Part shown: positions 45,001 through 60,000 of the stretch, one piece after another | Layout: every line of letters begins with the position of its first letter | Position numbering within the stretch: the first letter of the stretch is position 1 | Source of the DNA: Ascidia mentula | Lineage: Eukaryota > Chordata > Ascidiacea > Phlebobranchia > Ascidiidae | Direction: 5' to 3' | Assembly: GCA_947561715.1 (NCBI GenBank) | Contig: OX387199.1 | Coordinates: 2,671,001 to 2,735,000 of the forward strand | DNA: 64,000 bases | Made by a program: the position numbers and the translations under genes | Notes under the pieces: generated by a model | The model's input: the letters and a program-made list of their open reading frames with translations, nothing else | Database searches by the model: none | Told to the model about the DNA's origin: nothing

Positions 45001-48000
45001 AAAACCAGTTTTCCTGAGCTTATTTACATATATTTTTTTTGCAGGTGGTGCGACAAATTTGAGTGGCAACCTTCAAGGAAATAACAATATCTACACAGCA
45101 AATCAGATGCTCAGTAAGCAATGTTTTCCCTTATTTGATCTGGTTTTTGTTTTTTGTCTCAAAATGTATTTTGGTTGTTTGTTAGTAAACACAAGGAAAT
45201 AGGACACACTTCCATCCGAATTCGTTCACCCTGCAAGACATAAACTGAGGAAGAAAGCAAATATTTCAAAAAACAAGAAGCCTTCAAGCAAGCGCAGAAA
45301 GTAAACAATCAACCCACAATACAGTGATGAAGATGGGCATTACAACAGGAGTCAAGATTATGAAACAATAGACTTAAGACGCAATTTAGACGCATTTGGA
45401 GTTCAAAAAAATCATAAAATCTCAGCAACAGCGTTTATTTTGACCTCAAGTACAAATAGAACTGTCCAATATTCTGGCCATTCCACACTAAAGTTCAGTG
45501 TTTCTCGTCGATATCTTGCTAAGATTGAAATGCGCTGAGCTCTGTTAAACGACAAGTAACAATATATTACTTCAGGCTGTTTGCTGCCAGAATCAACAAG
45601 GATTTCTGTCACTTCTCACCAATAAACCTTTCCACTTCATGTCACGAAGACGAAACATTCCCAAATGATTCGTAAATATTCTTCACATTTTTCTGTGCTT
45701 TATCCAACTTCTGTGTGTTATTTGTATTTACAATGTACGTATTAATACCGTTTGTCTCCATAACTCTCATTTTTACTTCTTTGCCAAACACATAAATGCG
45801 TCTCTATGTATCTGGTTTCCTTGAAATTGTCGCCAAGTTTTACTGTTTGTGTTGCTTACAATCAAGGACGTGTTTGAAACACGAATATTTTTGTCTCCTG
45901 CTCTGAGTTTCGTCTTTACTTCTCTCTTGTGTAAATCCGTCAACAGAGGTTTATCGTACAAAGTTATAAACAATTTTGAACTACAGATTTTGTGACAATA
46001 CTTTTAATTCCGCACTAAACATTACTTTCAACATTTACGTGCGACTTATATTAATTTTTGACTGATTACAATCGAGTATTTCCACATTACATTGTTTTCT
46101 GATACATTATGTCGTGAATTCTAGCAACCCTTTGTTGGTTTTTAAACGATTTTTTTTTTTATGTTCGTAACTAAAATGTTTGATGACGAGAACAACCGAT
46201 CTTCCACCAACTACGGTTCGGTTTTATCGGCGCACGTTTTTTTTTATATTTACTTCAAACAAATCCGTATCTATCTATGGGTTTGATGAAGTTATAACGG
46301 GTGGAAGTGGAAGGTTTATGTTGTAAATATTTGAACATTGAATGTTGGTTTTTGTGCAATCGTTATTGTGGATCATTGCTGCTCGATATCGCCACCCAGC
46401 GCTTAACCGATGCTGTCAATTGCTTATGGGGAATCCCCGACGTATGTTGTATTTCTTGTTTTATTTCAATACAAAGTGCTTACGGTTGGGAAATGGTATT
46501 TGTAAAGGCATCTGTTAAGTTGTATGGAAGGACGCATATTGGTATTGTTGCGTTTTATTGCGTGTTCTTCTGTAAACTCCGTAATCCGACACCAATCAGG
46601 AAAAACAATCTTGTATTAAGATGGCTGAAACGTACGCAGCAGTCCAAATGAAACCACAAGTAGAAATGGAATGGAATGGAATGGAATAATTATGCAAGCC
46701 AATGTGGCCCATATAAAGCATGAACACAAGTCACAAGTGCCCGCTAGGCATGTCAGGGCGGACCAACAGGTTACAGCACTTTATAGTCCTTTATTGTTTT
46801 AGAGCCAGGGCGGTCGTTGTTTAAAGGTCTGTAATTATTACTGTATCACGTTTAGTTTGACCTTTGTACGTGGAAACCCGGTCACGAATATAAACAGTTC
46901 CAATATTACAATTTTCATATTAATATACACTGTGTTCGCTACACTTGCCCCTTCGTGCGAAATGTTTCATTCTCAATTTAAAACCACACCAAAGTTTTGG
47001 TAACAAAGGTAATTGTCGCAATCAATTCCAAAACCGACGCAACACACACAAAAATAAAATTGCTTGATGCATGTGGAATAAACGATCACAAGTTGCGTCG
47101 ACGTTGTTATTGATTCCGATGTTTGGTGTGGTCTCGCAGGGTTCGTGGGCTCGTACAGTTCAAGGTTCGAATTTGTTGTGCTGAAAAATGAAAACAAAGA
47201 AAGAAGAGTATATTCACAAAAATAAGGCGTTTATGAAAATTGCGTGCTGCGTTAGAAAAAAAAAAATAGATTGAGATTATAGTGTACCACAATTCCATCG
47301 CATTATAGCTTGCGCAACAAATGCTTGCATTTTCTCTTGGGTCGATAGAAAAAATAAGTATGTATAAGTGTGTGTTCAGAAAAGAACGACCCGCATGCGG
47401 CTTAAAAATGCGCGTATATATATATTATAACGGCTCAGCTGTATGGCCCTCAAAAAGTAATTGGCTCATATCTCGTATATGTAAAAAGTGTTTATCAGTT
47501 AGTATATATGTAAAAAAAATGCTGGCCTTGCAAAAGCAATAAAAAAAAATGTAATAAGTCCGTTATCCTCAATGCCTTTTGGAATAATGCTGTGGTAAAA
47601 GCACGTCACACCATACAGGTAGTGAGCTTCCGAAAATAATGGGCTTACGCGAGTTATTCGTCCTCTCGTAAAATATTTACGCTACAAGAAAATGTCATAA
47701 AAGAGTAGACGAGGACTAAGTTTGTGGCACTAGTGTGGTAAAAAAAATGTTTGTTTCGGAAAAAGCAGCAACAAATGTCATAAACATAAAAATGGTAGCT
47801 TAGTTCAAGTTAATTCATGTCACAAAAAAAATGAGGGCCAAAAACTTTAAACCGGAATTAAGTAAATTATCAGTTTCATGCTTCAACTAGCCATAACCCC
47901 TAACTAAAAACATGCAAGGATTTTTTCCTAAAGGGCAAAAAAAATGCTGTAGTGTTGTGTGTGTATATCTGCGACCTTGCTCAGCGCTATTTGCGTCAGG

Positions 48001-51000
48001 CCCTTAACTGCGCCACCTCAGTGAGGGTTTTCTATAAGCAGACAAATGTTAGGCTAGGTTCCACAATTCACCATTAACTACCATCAACACGTATGCAAAA
48101 AAATCAACTTATGTTTAGGTGACAAGATTTACGTCAAACTAAGGCTACATTTTTTAACAGAAAATACAATATAGGGCAATAATATGATAACATAACCACG
48201 AAGGATAGGCGTATTACTTGTGTTCACAAAACTTAACAAAACATGCTTTGCAGCAGTTCGGCTTGAAAAACGTATGTAGATAAAATGTTTCAGTTACAGT
48301 ACCGGATCAAAGTAGGAGTGGTAGGCGAGGTCTTCCATCGATGTGAAAATTCCATGTCCATATCCGAGTAGTATTTTGGGAAATGTTCAAGTCCATAATC
48401 CAAAACATTGTTCTTCAGAAGTTGTAAAAACCTTGAAAGATCCTCAGGAAATCCGAATAAGAAAACGATGAAATGTCCACCAAGTTGAAACGAAAGATGG
48501 TGTGAGTATCGTCGTCAGCCAGAAATGCCACAATCAAACGAATGAAGGGAAAAAGGGAATGTTTTGTTGATTCCGTGCCTCAAAAGATCCAAACAAATGA
48601 GCAAACCAAACAATAGCTCTGTCTTTAAGAAGATTGATAAGAATGGACGCTGTTTATCACCGTACGTTTCAAAATAATTTGCAAAGAGTTTATCGGCTCA
48701 AGAGTTATCGCCGTCTTCAAGATAATAGTTGTTGCAAGAGGTTATTTTTGCCTCGGTTGTTGAATTCGTGAGATTTGTCTTCAATAGATAAGGAACGATT
48801 TTGTACTCACGGTTTTTGATACCTCCAGTTGTTGAAATAACAAGATCACGTCGAAGTGGAACCAATGTTGCGTTTAAATGCGTGTTCCTCTGTAAACTCC
48901 GTAATCCGACACCAATCAGATAATCAATCTTGTATTAAGATGGCTGAAACGTACGCAGCAGTCCAAATGAAACCACAAGTAGAAATGGAATGGAATGGTA
49001 TATTCATGCAAGCCCATGTGGCCCATATAAAGCATGAACACAAGTCACAAGTACCCGCTAGGCATGTCAGGGCGGACCAACAGGTTACAGCACTTTATAG
49101 TCCTTTATTGTTTTAGAGCCAGGGCGGTCGTTGTTTAAAGGTCTGTAATTATTACTCTACCACGTTTAGTTTGACCTTTGTACGTGGGAACCCGGTTACA
49201 AATATAAACAGTTCCAATATTACAATTTTCATATTAATATACACTGTGTTCGCTACAGGGTTGCTTATAGTGGAGGCGTCACAACGTAGAGAAGATATGG
49301 ATTTTCGCCTTGCCGCGGTGATTGACTTGGAATGCTTATTTAAAGGGTTTGGGATATTTAAAGGGTTAATGGCCTCTCGGTTCCAAGTTATATTATGTTG
49401 GGTTATAAGTTACACGGGTGGTTGGTGAGGGCAATCGCCTGGGTTTTAATGGGATTTAAAGTTAGACCAGAAACTGCCGAAAATTGTATAACAAGGTTCA
49501 GGGATGAAAGGGAGTCGCGAGCGGTCACATCATGGGTGACATCGTCCGCGTAGGCGATTGCTTTGGGTATTTTGCGGCAACGCGCGGGGATGGACTTGAT
49601 TGAGGGGTGCTTCTGGATGGAAGCGAGCAACGGATCAACGTCAATCAGGAAGAGGTTCAGGCTAAGGTTGTTTCACTGTCTCTGGTGCTTTCCGGGAATA
49701 AAACTGGGAACAATTGGAGTTGGATACAAATAAGGCCTTTGCAAATCTTTGTATTTGTAACAAAGTTCAAAATATCAGAAAAAGGAATTGGAGCATGTGG
49801 AAAAGTTGATGTATTTCCAGATGTAACAAAGGTAAATTGACATTGCAATAAAACAAAATCTGCAACAATTATTATGAATATTTTTCCTAAAAATCCAGGG
49901 CAGTATTTTTACATGAAAAATTATTTTATCAATCAAAAGATACAGCAATTGCATGATTATTGTATGACCATATTAGTAAAAGCATGTATGTAGTATAAAG
50001 TATGTTTGATGTTGTGATGGTTAAAAGAAATAAGCTTTTGACATAGTTGTTGCTTCTTGGTCCAACATTCATTTTTATGCGTTGGTAAACAAATATTTTT
50101 CAGGGTTTCATGAAGCCAGAAATATTGGTTGAAAAGTATATTGAATCCACATTTGAGGTGTGGAAAGTTGATTGCGTTATTTTTCTAAACATGTGCACTA
50201 ACTTGATCTTTTCTAATAATGTTCTTTAGCTTTATGCAAATAATTCTACTTGTCCACAGAAAGTTGATATGACAAAAGTAGTTAAGTTTAGGGTTGTTAT
50301 TTTTTGTGATGTGGTCACAGTACTTATCTAGTGGTAATTGCCGAAAACTCAACTCAACTTATTTGGTTATTCACAGTTTAATTCCATCCCAAACCAGCTT
50401 AAAGTGGATGGTGATGAAGAAGCTTGTGCTTTGTCATTTGTTATTCATTTATTTCCTCCAACACTGGAACTTACCATTAGAAATGTCAGTAACTCTGCAA
50501 TCCAAGAAGTTGTGGGTGCTATAAAACATAAGGTTTGTATTTTTTGTGGACAAGTTATTAAAAGAAAAAGGAAACCAGACAGAGAGTATTGCGACATGCT
50601 ATTACAAAACCATGACCACTGAAAATGATTGAGGATAGCCCTTTGATTATATATTACTTTGCTTTGCAAACTCCTGGATTTTATGTACAGCAACATAAAT
50701 GAATATTCAAGCGGAAAAAGTTACAAAAAACAAAAAAATGCAAAACATGCCTTTTAGTTTTCAGTGACCATTACATAATCCGTCTTTTATTGCAAAAGTA
50801 GCGCGGATGCAGGCATTGGTACTTTGTAAAGCTCTGTCACAAGTAACAGTGATACAAAAGATCAACATAGGAAAAGTCTGATACAATATTTGTACACTTA
50901 ATAAACTCTAGATGGGCCAATCTAAAATTTTTAATTTGTTTATTTCTTGTAAAAAGCCATTTGATTTTGTTGTGTCACTTGGCATTGCAAGCATATAACT

Positions 51001-54000
51001 GCGACCAAAGTCACAAACGTGTTACTAAGTTGGAGCTATGTGTAATTCGGGTTCTTTCTCTAACTGACTGAGCTACAGGAGCTCAACAAATAAATTCACC
51101 AAGTGATTGTTCTACCTCTGTGACGTCATAGTTGATAACAATGATATTGTTGACATAAAAACTGATTTCAGCAGTTCTCATTTGTTTCAGATGACGTCGT
51201 TAAATCTTGATTACAACACAGTTGATGATGAAAGTGCATCTGCTATTGCTTCATGTATTCAGTGGATTGAGAATCTGTCTCTGTGGTATTGTAAGATGAC
51301 AAGTGGTGGAATCTGTAAGATTGCAAATTCCATATCACAACTTCAGAAACTAGTAAGTTGTATGTTAGACCAGTGGTTTCCAAACATTTTAGGGTCAAGA
51401 CACACTTGGATGCTCTGGATTCGTTCGCCACACCTAATTTTATCATGTTTAAAAAAAAGTTGAATTAAAACAACAATACTGGTTGTAGTACCTTGGTTTG
51501 AAATCTATCATCATTCTGGTATAATCCTGAAATGTTTCATCGTCAAAAGCGTTCCTAACCAATCATTACCGTTTCACGATAACTTGTAACACAAACATTC
51601 AAATTTCTTCTGGGTTGATATTACAACAGGTTACATGATATTGGTGGAAACTTTGTTAGCAGTAATTTCTCACAAATTATAATGTTGAATTTAAAGTCAA
51701 AAGTATTCCATCAGAATGACTTCAAACACCAAACAGAGTTTTTCATGCTGTTTGGTTTACTGGGATCTCTACCGATTTTAATTACTCATATGCTGATCAG
51801 CACCAAATTCTTGACAAATAGAGAGATTTTTTCCCAAATCTGTGGAGCAGAAAGTGGTTTGGCACTTAGTTGAAAGTGACGTCACCCCCAAAGCAAAAAG
51901 CGTGAAAAGGCCTGTGTTTGCAGTCATTCTGATAGAATACTTCTGACTTCAACATCGTTATATTTGTGTGACATACCGTTTTTGAACAAATTTTTTATCG
52001 ATATAATGTAACCTGTTGTACTTTAAACCCGGAAGAAGTTTGAATGTTCGTGTTAAACAGTCATGTGAAATTGTAGTCATTGACGCGGAACTTTTATGGT
52101 GATAAAATTTTTTTGATTCTGCCAGAGTGACTTTAGTATTTGAATGTATGTTTCTTTTTACACAAACAGTGTATTTGCTTTTAAGTGACACCTTGTGTAG
52201 TAATCTTTAGTTACCAGCATACATGGGTATATCTAGATTTAGGGGAGTGGGATCCAGTAGGTCCGGACTTCCAAGCAATAAATTTTGGCTAACTTACAAT
52301 TTGCTCAGGGTAGCAAATTTATATGAAAAAAGCAATTTTTGTTGGGATTTTCATTGATTACCAAAATGCGTTTTTATTCCAATCTGTATCGGATAATCCC
52401 CATTTTTGAAACGTGGGACGTTTTAGAGACAACACATTGTATGGTGTCCTCGGAAATACCGTACTGTATGTCTTGCAACTTGAGATTGGTCACAGCCGTG
52501 CGGTATGCTTGAACTTCCGGATCAAGCTGCGCAGTTGCAAGGGTGGAGTAATCCAAGTCCAAAGGAAATTCATTGCAGTCGATGGAGGCCCTGGATAGAG
52601 CATCTGGGACCTGATTTTGCTTTCCTTTAATGTATCGCACATCTGCAGTGAACTCGGAAATGGCGGTCAAGTGACGCTGTTGCCGCGCATACCAAGGTTG
52701 GGAATTTTTTGTGAAAGCAAAAATCAACGGTTTGTGGTCAGAGTGTAAGCGGCAAAACTGCGACCTTTCCGGAAGTAGCGAAAATGTCTGATTGACAAAT
52801 GCAAAGCGAGAAGTTCTCTGTCAAATGCACTGTACTTCACTTCAGGTGGTCGAAGACTAAAAATGGGTAACGGTCGCCAGACACCACCAATGAATTGCTG
52901 CAACACTGCTCCAACCGATGTTTGTGAAGCGTCAGTAGTGAGAGCAGTTGGCGCTTGGGGCAGAGGGTGGTGTAAAAGCGTCGCGCGCACAAGTGCTGCC
53001 TTCGCTTTTTCAAATGCTGAAGTCAGGCGATTGTTCCAGACGAGCTGTGTCGCTTTGCCCGAAAACCCTTCATAGATTGGGGACATGATGCGAGCTGCGT
53101 TTGGTATGAACCTGCAATAGAAATTTGTCATACCCGCGAATTCCTGAAGCCCCTTGATGATTGTGGGACGATGAAATTGCTGGATTGCTTTCACGTAGTG
53201 AGGCAGCGGACACGCACCATGCATATTGACTCTGTTACCGAGAAAATCAATTTGGTCGACGCCAAACTGACATTTGGCTACGTTGATGACTAGAACATGC
53301 TTTACCAACCGTGTAAAAGGTCGTTTTCAATGGTTATAATGATAAGCAGGTGTTTTGGCTTGCTACTAAGATGTCATCTAGGTACACACATACAAAATCA
53401 AGAGACTGGCAAACTGTGTCCATTAAACGTTGAAATGTTTGGGCGGCATTTTTTAACCTAAATGGCATGCGCAGAAATTCAAAAACACCGAAAGGTATAA
53501 TTACCGCCGTTTTGGCAACATCCGCGGGGGTAACTGAAACTTTGTAGATCGCGAGGCAGACGAAACTGCGTGTTCAGAACCTAAGTGTAATTAGAAAAGA
53601 AATGCGCCTTCATATTTGCTGCGGTTTAAACCAACAAAAGCCAAAAAGACGTGATCGAAAGCCGAACACCCCTGCTCCCCCGTACTCTACACAAGTGCTT
53701 GGGAGTTTACCAGGTTTCGATACACTGCGAGGAAAAAATATCTGCTTTTAACGTTCAGCGTGAATTCATATGCATTTATTCAATAAACATCTGTTTAAAC
53801 TTGTCATTTTTTTTATCCACAACTGTCGTTTCTTCAAATTCACCTGTGTCCGCTACATGTTGCGACAACGCTGTACCCGCGGTTGGCCACGTCGCGTTTG
53901 TGTTCCTTTTGCGTTGTTGGTCGGGCGCGGCCAGTCTCGCCAATGTATACGCCGTCGCAGTCAGCACAGAGTATGCGATCACACCTCCAGCATCGAACGC

Positions 54001-57000
54001 ATCTCCTTCACGATCTTTGGAATGCGAAACCAAAGCACGCGGTCTGACAGGCGGGCGTTCAAACACCTGGAGGCCTTGCAAAATATATAACAACACAACC
54101 ACGCCCTTCGCCACCTTTAGGCGAGGAATCTTGGTTTCGCCACAGAAACGAACGAGGGTGGCCATTCGCTATAAGCGCACTCTGCACATTACCAACCTCC
54201 TGTGTTTGAGCCTCTTCCTCTGAAACTAAGGTTTCCGCTCTTGTATACAGTGCACGCACTACAACACGCTTGTGGGCGATGTGGTTCGCGAACCCAAACG
54301 ACAGATACCTGTCGCAATGAGTCGGTTACCAGTATACACTTGTGCCTAAAGGCCCCCGGGTTTCGCTTTAAATGGAAATATTGAAAGTAATATCACCCCG
54401 ACGATACTTGTTTCAAAAACACATTTAATCTTTCATGAAGATAACGAAATTATACAAACTTTCGTTTTTGTAAAGCTTTTAATGAGGCATTTCGTAAAAG
54501 TTTATGTGGAAGCAATTAGGCAATCATGTTCAGTGAGCTGCAGACATTGGTGCACACGAAATGGAATAATCTATGTCTGACTAGTTGGCCGATAGCTGCA
54601 CTGATGAGGCCTGATAGGTCGATGATTTTAATATTTTACCAGCAATTATATTTGTTCTAAAGATTTAATGTCACATTTGTCTGAACTAATTTCCTAATTC
54701 AAGCTTTTATTTCTAGATAAGGACGTTGAATCTTGGAATGAATAACATACGTGGTGATGCGGCATCAGAAACCTTACTAAAGTGTGTTCACAATATAAAA
54801 GATGAACTTAGAGTCTTTCATCAAAACATGGATGAAGACTTCGTAGGGAGATTTCAGAACCTGCCAAACCCTGTAAGTATGAAAACTATTTGTTCCACGT
54901 ACAAACTGTCATTGCTATTTGATACTAACACGATAATAATAATATGTTTACCTCATGGGTTGTCTTGTATTAAAGCTTGTGTCATGTGCAAGCCTCAGGT
55001 TGCCACCACTGGGTTAATATAAAGAAAGTCAACATCACTCAATATCTACTGTGTATTTTCAGTTTATGTGGCTTAAGATTTAAAATAAAATCACACAAAC
55101 ACACACTGAATGGAAGTATTTTATTATGTTTGAGTGGATGTTGCGTTTGTGGAAATAAGTACACGTCACAAAATAATTGCTTTTCGAAATAATTTCAAAT
55201 CACAACAAAACTTTCATCAACACTACTGTTATTATAGTTAAACGATGTATGAAATAACCAATCCGTTGCATTGTAGAAGCCAATGTTGAATTTGTAAGAA
55301 GTGAATTTCTAACTCCTGCTCTCCACTTCAATCCATCCCTTATATTTGGGTTTAACAAATGCAAGTAAATATGATTGATCGATTGGAATTATTTTGTGGA
55401 GATCAACTCCCTCCTAAACCGGTAAGAAATTTTCTTAAATATCGTTTTTTCGCTAAAACATTGAAAATTTCTGAATTGTGAAGCAGTGGATTTAAAACTC
55501 GTAAAATCTCTTACTCTACCTAGTGGCGTATCTCCCGCAACTGTCTGACCACAAGGTGATGCATCAGAGTCAGTCTCGTTTATATGTTTAGGAAATCTTT
55601 GTTTGGTTAAGGGTCACGTCCGACGATTTATTTCAATAATCTCAACTGACTTATAGTACCAGGAACGTTTTAACATTTTTACTTTAAATATTAGTTTTGC
55701 CGTAGTTTTCTGTGCTTGCGACATTTTTAGTGGTCGGTGTACTTTCAGTACAACTTTGTTATCACAAACAATACGACGCAAGATATGGGTGCTTGCAAAT
55801 TAACATTTATCAAAAGTCATGTGCGGCATTTGGCGTTCACAAAAATCTAGCAGTCTCAGTAACAGCGTTTATTTTGACCTCAAGTACAAATAAAACTTTC
55901 CAACGCCGTTACTTGAACTGTAGCCGTTGATAATTTCCCGTAACTCTGTATCAAGGTTAGTGCGGAAGTAACGATTATCGTTTCATGTCAGTAAAGTTGG
56001 TAACGAAACATTTTACGATCGAACTTCACAAAATACCACATAAATAATATGAAACCTTGCTGTTATCGGGTGACGTTTTAATACTGGAAAGAAGGCCTGA
56101 GATTTACAACCAGGCGACAAAACTCATTCAAAATCCAATTAACTTATTTCATCGGTATCGTAATATTCTGATCATTGACAATATATTACTTCAGGCTGTT
56201 TGCTGCCAGAATCAACAGGGATTTCTGTCACTTCTCACCAATAAACCTTTCTACTTCATGTCACGAAGACGAAACATTCCCAAATGCTCTGTAAATATTC
56301 TTCACATTTTTCTGTGCTTTATTCAACTTCTGTGTGTTATTTGTATTTACAATGTACGTATCAATACCGTTTGTCTTCATAACTCTCATTTTTACTTTTT
56401 TGCCAAACATATAAATGCGTCTCTATGTATCTGGTTTCGTTGAAATTGTCGCCAAGTTTTACTGTTTGTGTTGCTTACAATCAAGGACGTCTTTGAAACA
56501 CGAATATTTTTGTCTCCTGCTCTGAGTTTCGTCTTTACTTCTCTCTTGTGTAAATTCGTCAACAGAGGTTTATCGTACAAAGTTATCCGCCTTCCTGACA
56601 ATTTTGAACGACAGATTTTGTGACAATACTTTTACTTCCGCACTAAACATTACTTTTAACATTTACGTGCGACTTATATTAATTTTTGACTGATTACAAT
56701 CGAGTATTTCCACATTTCATTGTTTTCTGATCCATTATGTCGTGAATTCTGGCAACCCTTTGTTGGTTTTTGAACGAAGATTTTTTTATGTTCGTAACTA
56801 AAATGTTTGATGACGAGAACAACCGATGTTCCACCAACTACGGTTCGGTTTTATCGGCGCACGTTTTTTTTATATTTACTTCAAGCAAATCTGTATCTAT
56901 CTATGGGTTTGATGAAGTTATAACGGAAGGAAGTGGAAGGTTTGTGTTGTAAATATTTAAACATTGAATGTTGGTTTTTGTGCAATCGTTATTGTGAATC

Positions 57001-60000
57001 ATTGCTGCTCGATGTCGCCACCCAGCGCTTAACCGATGCTGTCAATTACATATGGGGAATCCCCGACATATGTTGTACTTCTTGTTTTTTAAATACAAAG
57101 TGCTTACGGTTGGGAAGTGATATTTGTAAAGTCATCTGTTAAGTTGTATTGAAAGGTGGGTTACATTGTGCAGCTAGCACCGGGATACGACCGACATTCA
57201 TTAGGTTTTTTTTTTCAATGTTTAAGTGTTGATTTGCCCGATGTCACCCAATACATTTTTCTTTTTCCCACAGCGATATTCGAAACCCGGTTATCCTGGC
57301 TTTCTGCTTGATAAAATGGTCTGATGTCACCCAGCATTATTTTTACCCAATTTATTGTTTAGTACGACATCTAGTGTAAGTTTGTGGAAAGATATTTTTC
57401 CTCATAAAAATTGCAACACATGACATTTAAGATAAACGAGTTTGCGTGGCGGGAATTCAATATACAACAAATCTTACTAGTGGACATAGTAACAAAAAAT
57501 ATTCAACCACAAGGTGGTACACAAGAGTCCGGGTCTACAAAATAATGTTGCCCTGTTTAAAGGCAGAAACAAGCTTGCGTTTGCAAGATCATAATTTTGT
57601 CAACGTCGTCAGCAACGATATAGCTCACTGATCACACTCGGTTCGGTTCAGGTCGGCTCCAGGAACATAACAATATGACATTTTTGTACTAATTAATATT
57701 GGTGATAAATTCGTTGCAAAATCAACTCCACAGTAGGTGTGTTGGGTATACTTGTAGCGTGAAGGCGTGTAGAGTTCTAATGCATAATATAGGTGTAATA
57801 AACGTCACCACAAGCCGTGAAATATTTTGCGAGTAACCTCCAGCGGTAAGTGCTGAAATTGCAATTGTTTTGTTCAACATAAAAACCTTAACATATCCTA
57901 AGGGCCTGCGCAATGGGGCGATCCTGTCAATCATGCCTTTGCATAAAACATTACCACTTCCTAAGGTTGTTTATTACAACAGTATCACCAAGGATAGGGG
58001 GTGAAATGTTTTTTTTTATATTTATTAGGGTACTTGAAAGGTGGCAGGCGAGGGTAATAAAGAAACACAAGCGCAATAGTTGACATAATTAACAAAATAT
58101 AAAAAGCACTATACAAATACAAAGTGGAAATCGCAGTAAAGGCACACTACAATATAATATATAATACTCTACAAAAGGAAGATGAATAATTAAATTAGTA
58201 TTTTCATCTCCCTTTAAGTTTTGGTTAGGATGCTTTTCGAATTCTAGATGAGAAAGGGGTTGCTTATAGTGGAGGCGTGAGAACGTAGAGAAGATATGGA
58301 TTTGCGCCATGCCGCGGTAATTGAGTCGGGATGTCCGATTGGGATATTTAAAGGGTTTATGACCTCTCGGTTCCAAGTTATTATGTTGGGTTAAGTTACA
58401 CGGGGGTTTGATGATGGCAATCGCCTGGGTTTTGATGGGAATAAAAGTTAGACCAGAAACCGCCGAAAATTGTTTAACGAGGTTCAGGGTTGAAATAAGG
58501 GACTCGCGGTAGATCACCGCATGGGTGCCATCGTCCACGTAGGCGATTGCTTTGAGGCATGGCGCGGGGATGATTATTATAGTCTTCAAATATTAATCCA
58601 CTACTGTATTGCTGCCTCTTGACCACTTACAACAAATACCTGTACAGCAGATTTGAAAGACAAGATAAAGAAGATTCAAATACGCAAATCTAAGCAAAAC
58701 GAAGATGATATATTTAAAACTATAGAGCATTATTGCGCAACAAGTGCGTTAAGTGACGTAAAAAGCTATGAACCAACATTTTTAGTGAAATACTGATCTG
58801 TGAGTGAAAGTATATTATGATTGACCCGACCAACTGTCATCAGTAGATTAGGGCACAAAAAAAATTCCCGGGTATTTTAGCGTCCACTTTGATGAATGTT
58901 TTAAATTTTGTGTTTGGGCAAAACATTGAATGAAATCTGTATTGGGGATAAATTGGACTGCATGCTATCTGTGTCGCCATCAAAATTGTACACCCGTGCA
59001 AATACAATTAAAAAAAACGAAAGACCCTAATAAAAGGTAGTTGAAAACACGTTACATCTTTAATTAACGACATTCTTCACATTATTTTGTCTCACATATC
59101 TTCAATTTGAAAGAACTTTGAAAGATCCTGAGATTTTGTTCTAAAAAGTTTTGATTAGTCATGTTCTGGTTTAGTAATTTCCTATCTGACTTCAGCTAAA
59201 ACGATCGAACCACATTTCGGGCTACGTTGTTCACCTTTTACGCAGTTTATCATGAACCGTTGTCAAAATACATCAAGACAGAAAGGAATAGCGCCCCCAT
59301 GCGTAAAAGTGGGATAAACATACCCGGGGACTCAGCTGGGATTGTTTCATTTTTGGTTCCTGTTTCAAACTTTTAATCTGCATTTTATTGTTGTTGAAAC
59401 TTTAACTAAGTTCCTGTTTTTGAAGAGTTAAAACAGGTGCACAAGTAATGTTGAATAATATATGTAGTAGTTGTATGAACATAGTTAAAAACCAGCATGA
59501 TCTTAAACGTTTATTTTTTCTTAGCCTTCTTCTATTTGTGTTAATTTTTCTTTTTGTTTCTTTACTACTCTGTATATAAAGAAAGATCACTAAAGAAGTT
59601 TATTCGTAGAAAATAGGAATACATACTTTTGTAAAAATAGAAAATATCCTAATTCTGCAGCAGAATTAAATTCTATTATGGGGTTTGTTTCACAAAACGC
59701 CAACTACATTACATAGTGTTTCTAGTTTAACACCACAATAAATTATTAATTGGGCTTAAAATTTGTGGATGTGGTTAAAAGAAAGATGAAAATTGCGCTA
59801 TTGATGTTAATTTAATGTTGGTAAACTGGCACGTTTTCATCAAGTTATCCAATAAAGTTTAGATGGAATATCCCAGATTGGAAAGTTTGTTTTTTGCGAG
59901 GTGGATTTTTTTTTCGGCGATCATTAATTGGGCGGAAGGTCTAAAAGTTTTTCGTATATTAATGCATTAGCTAATTTTTATTACGCAGATTATCGGTAAA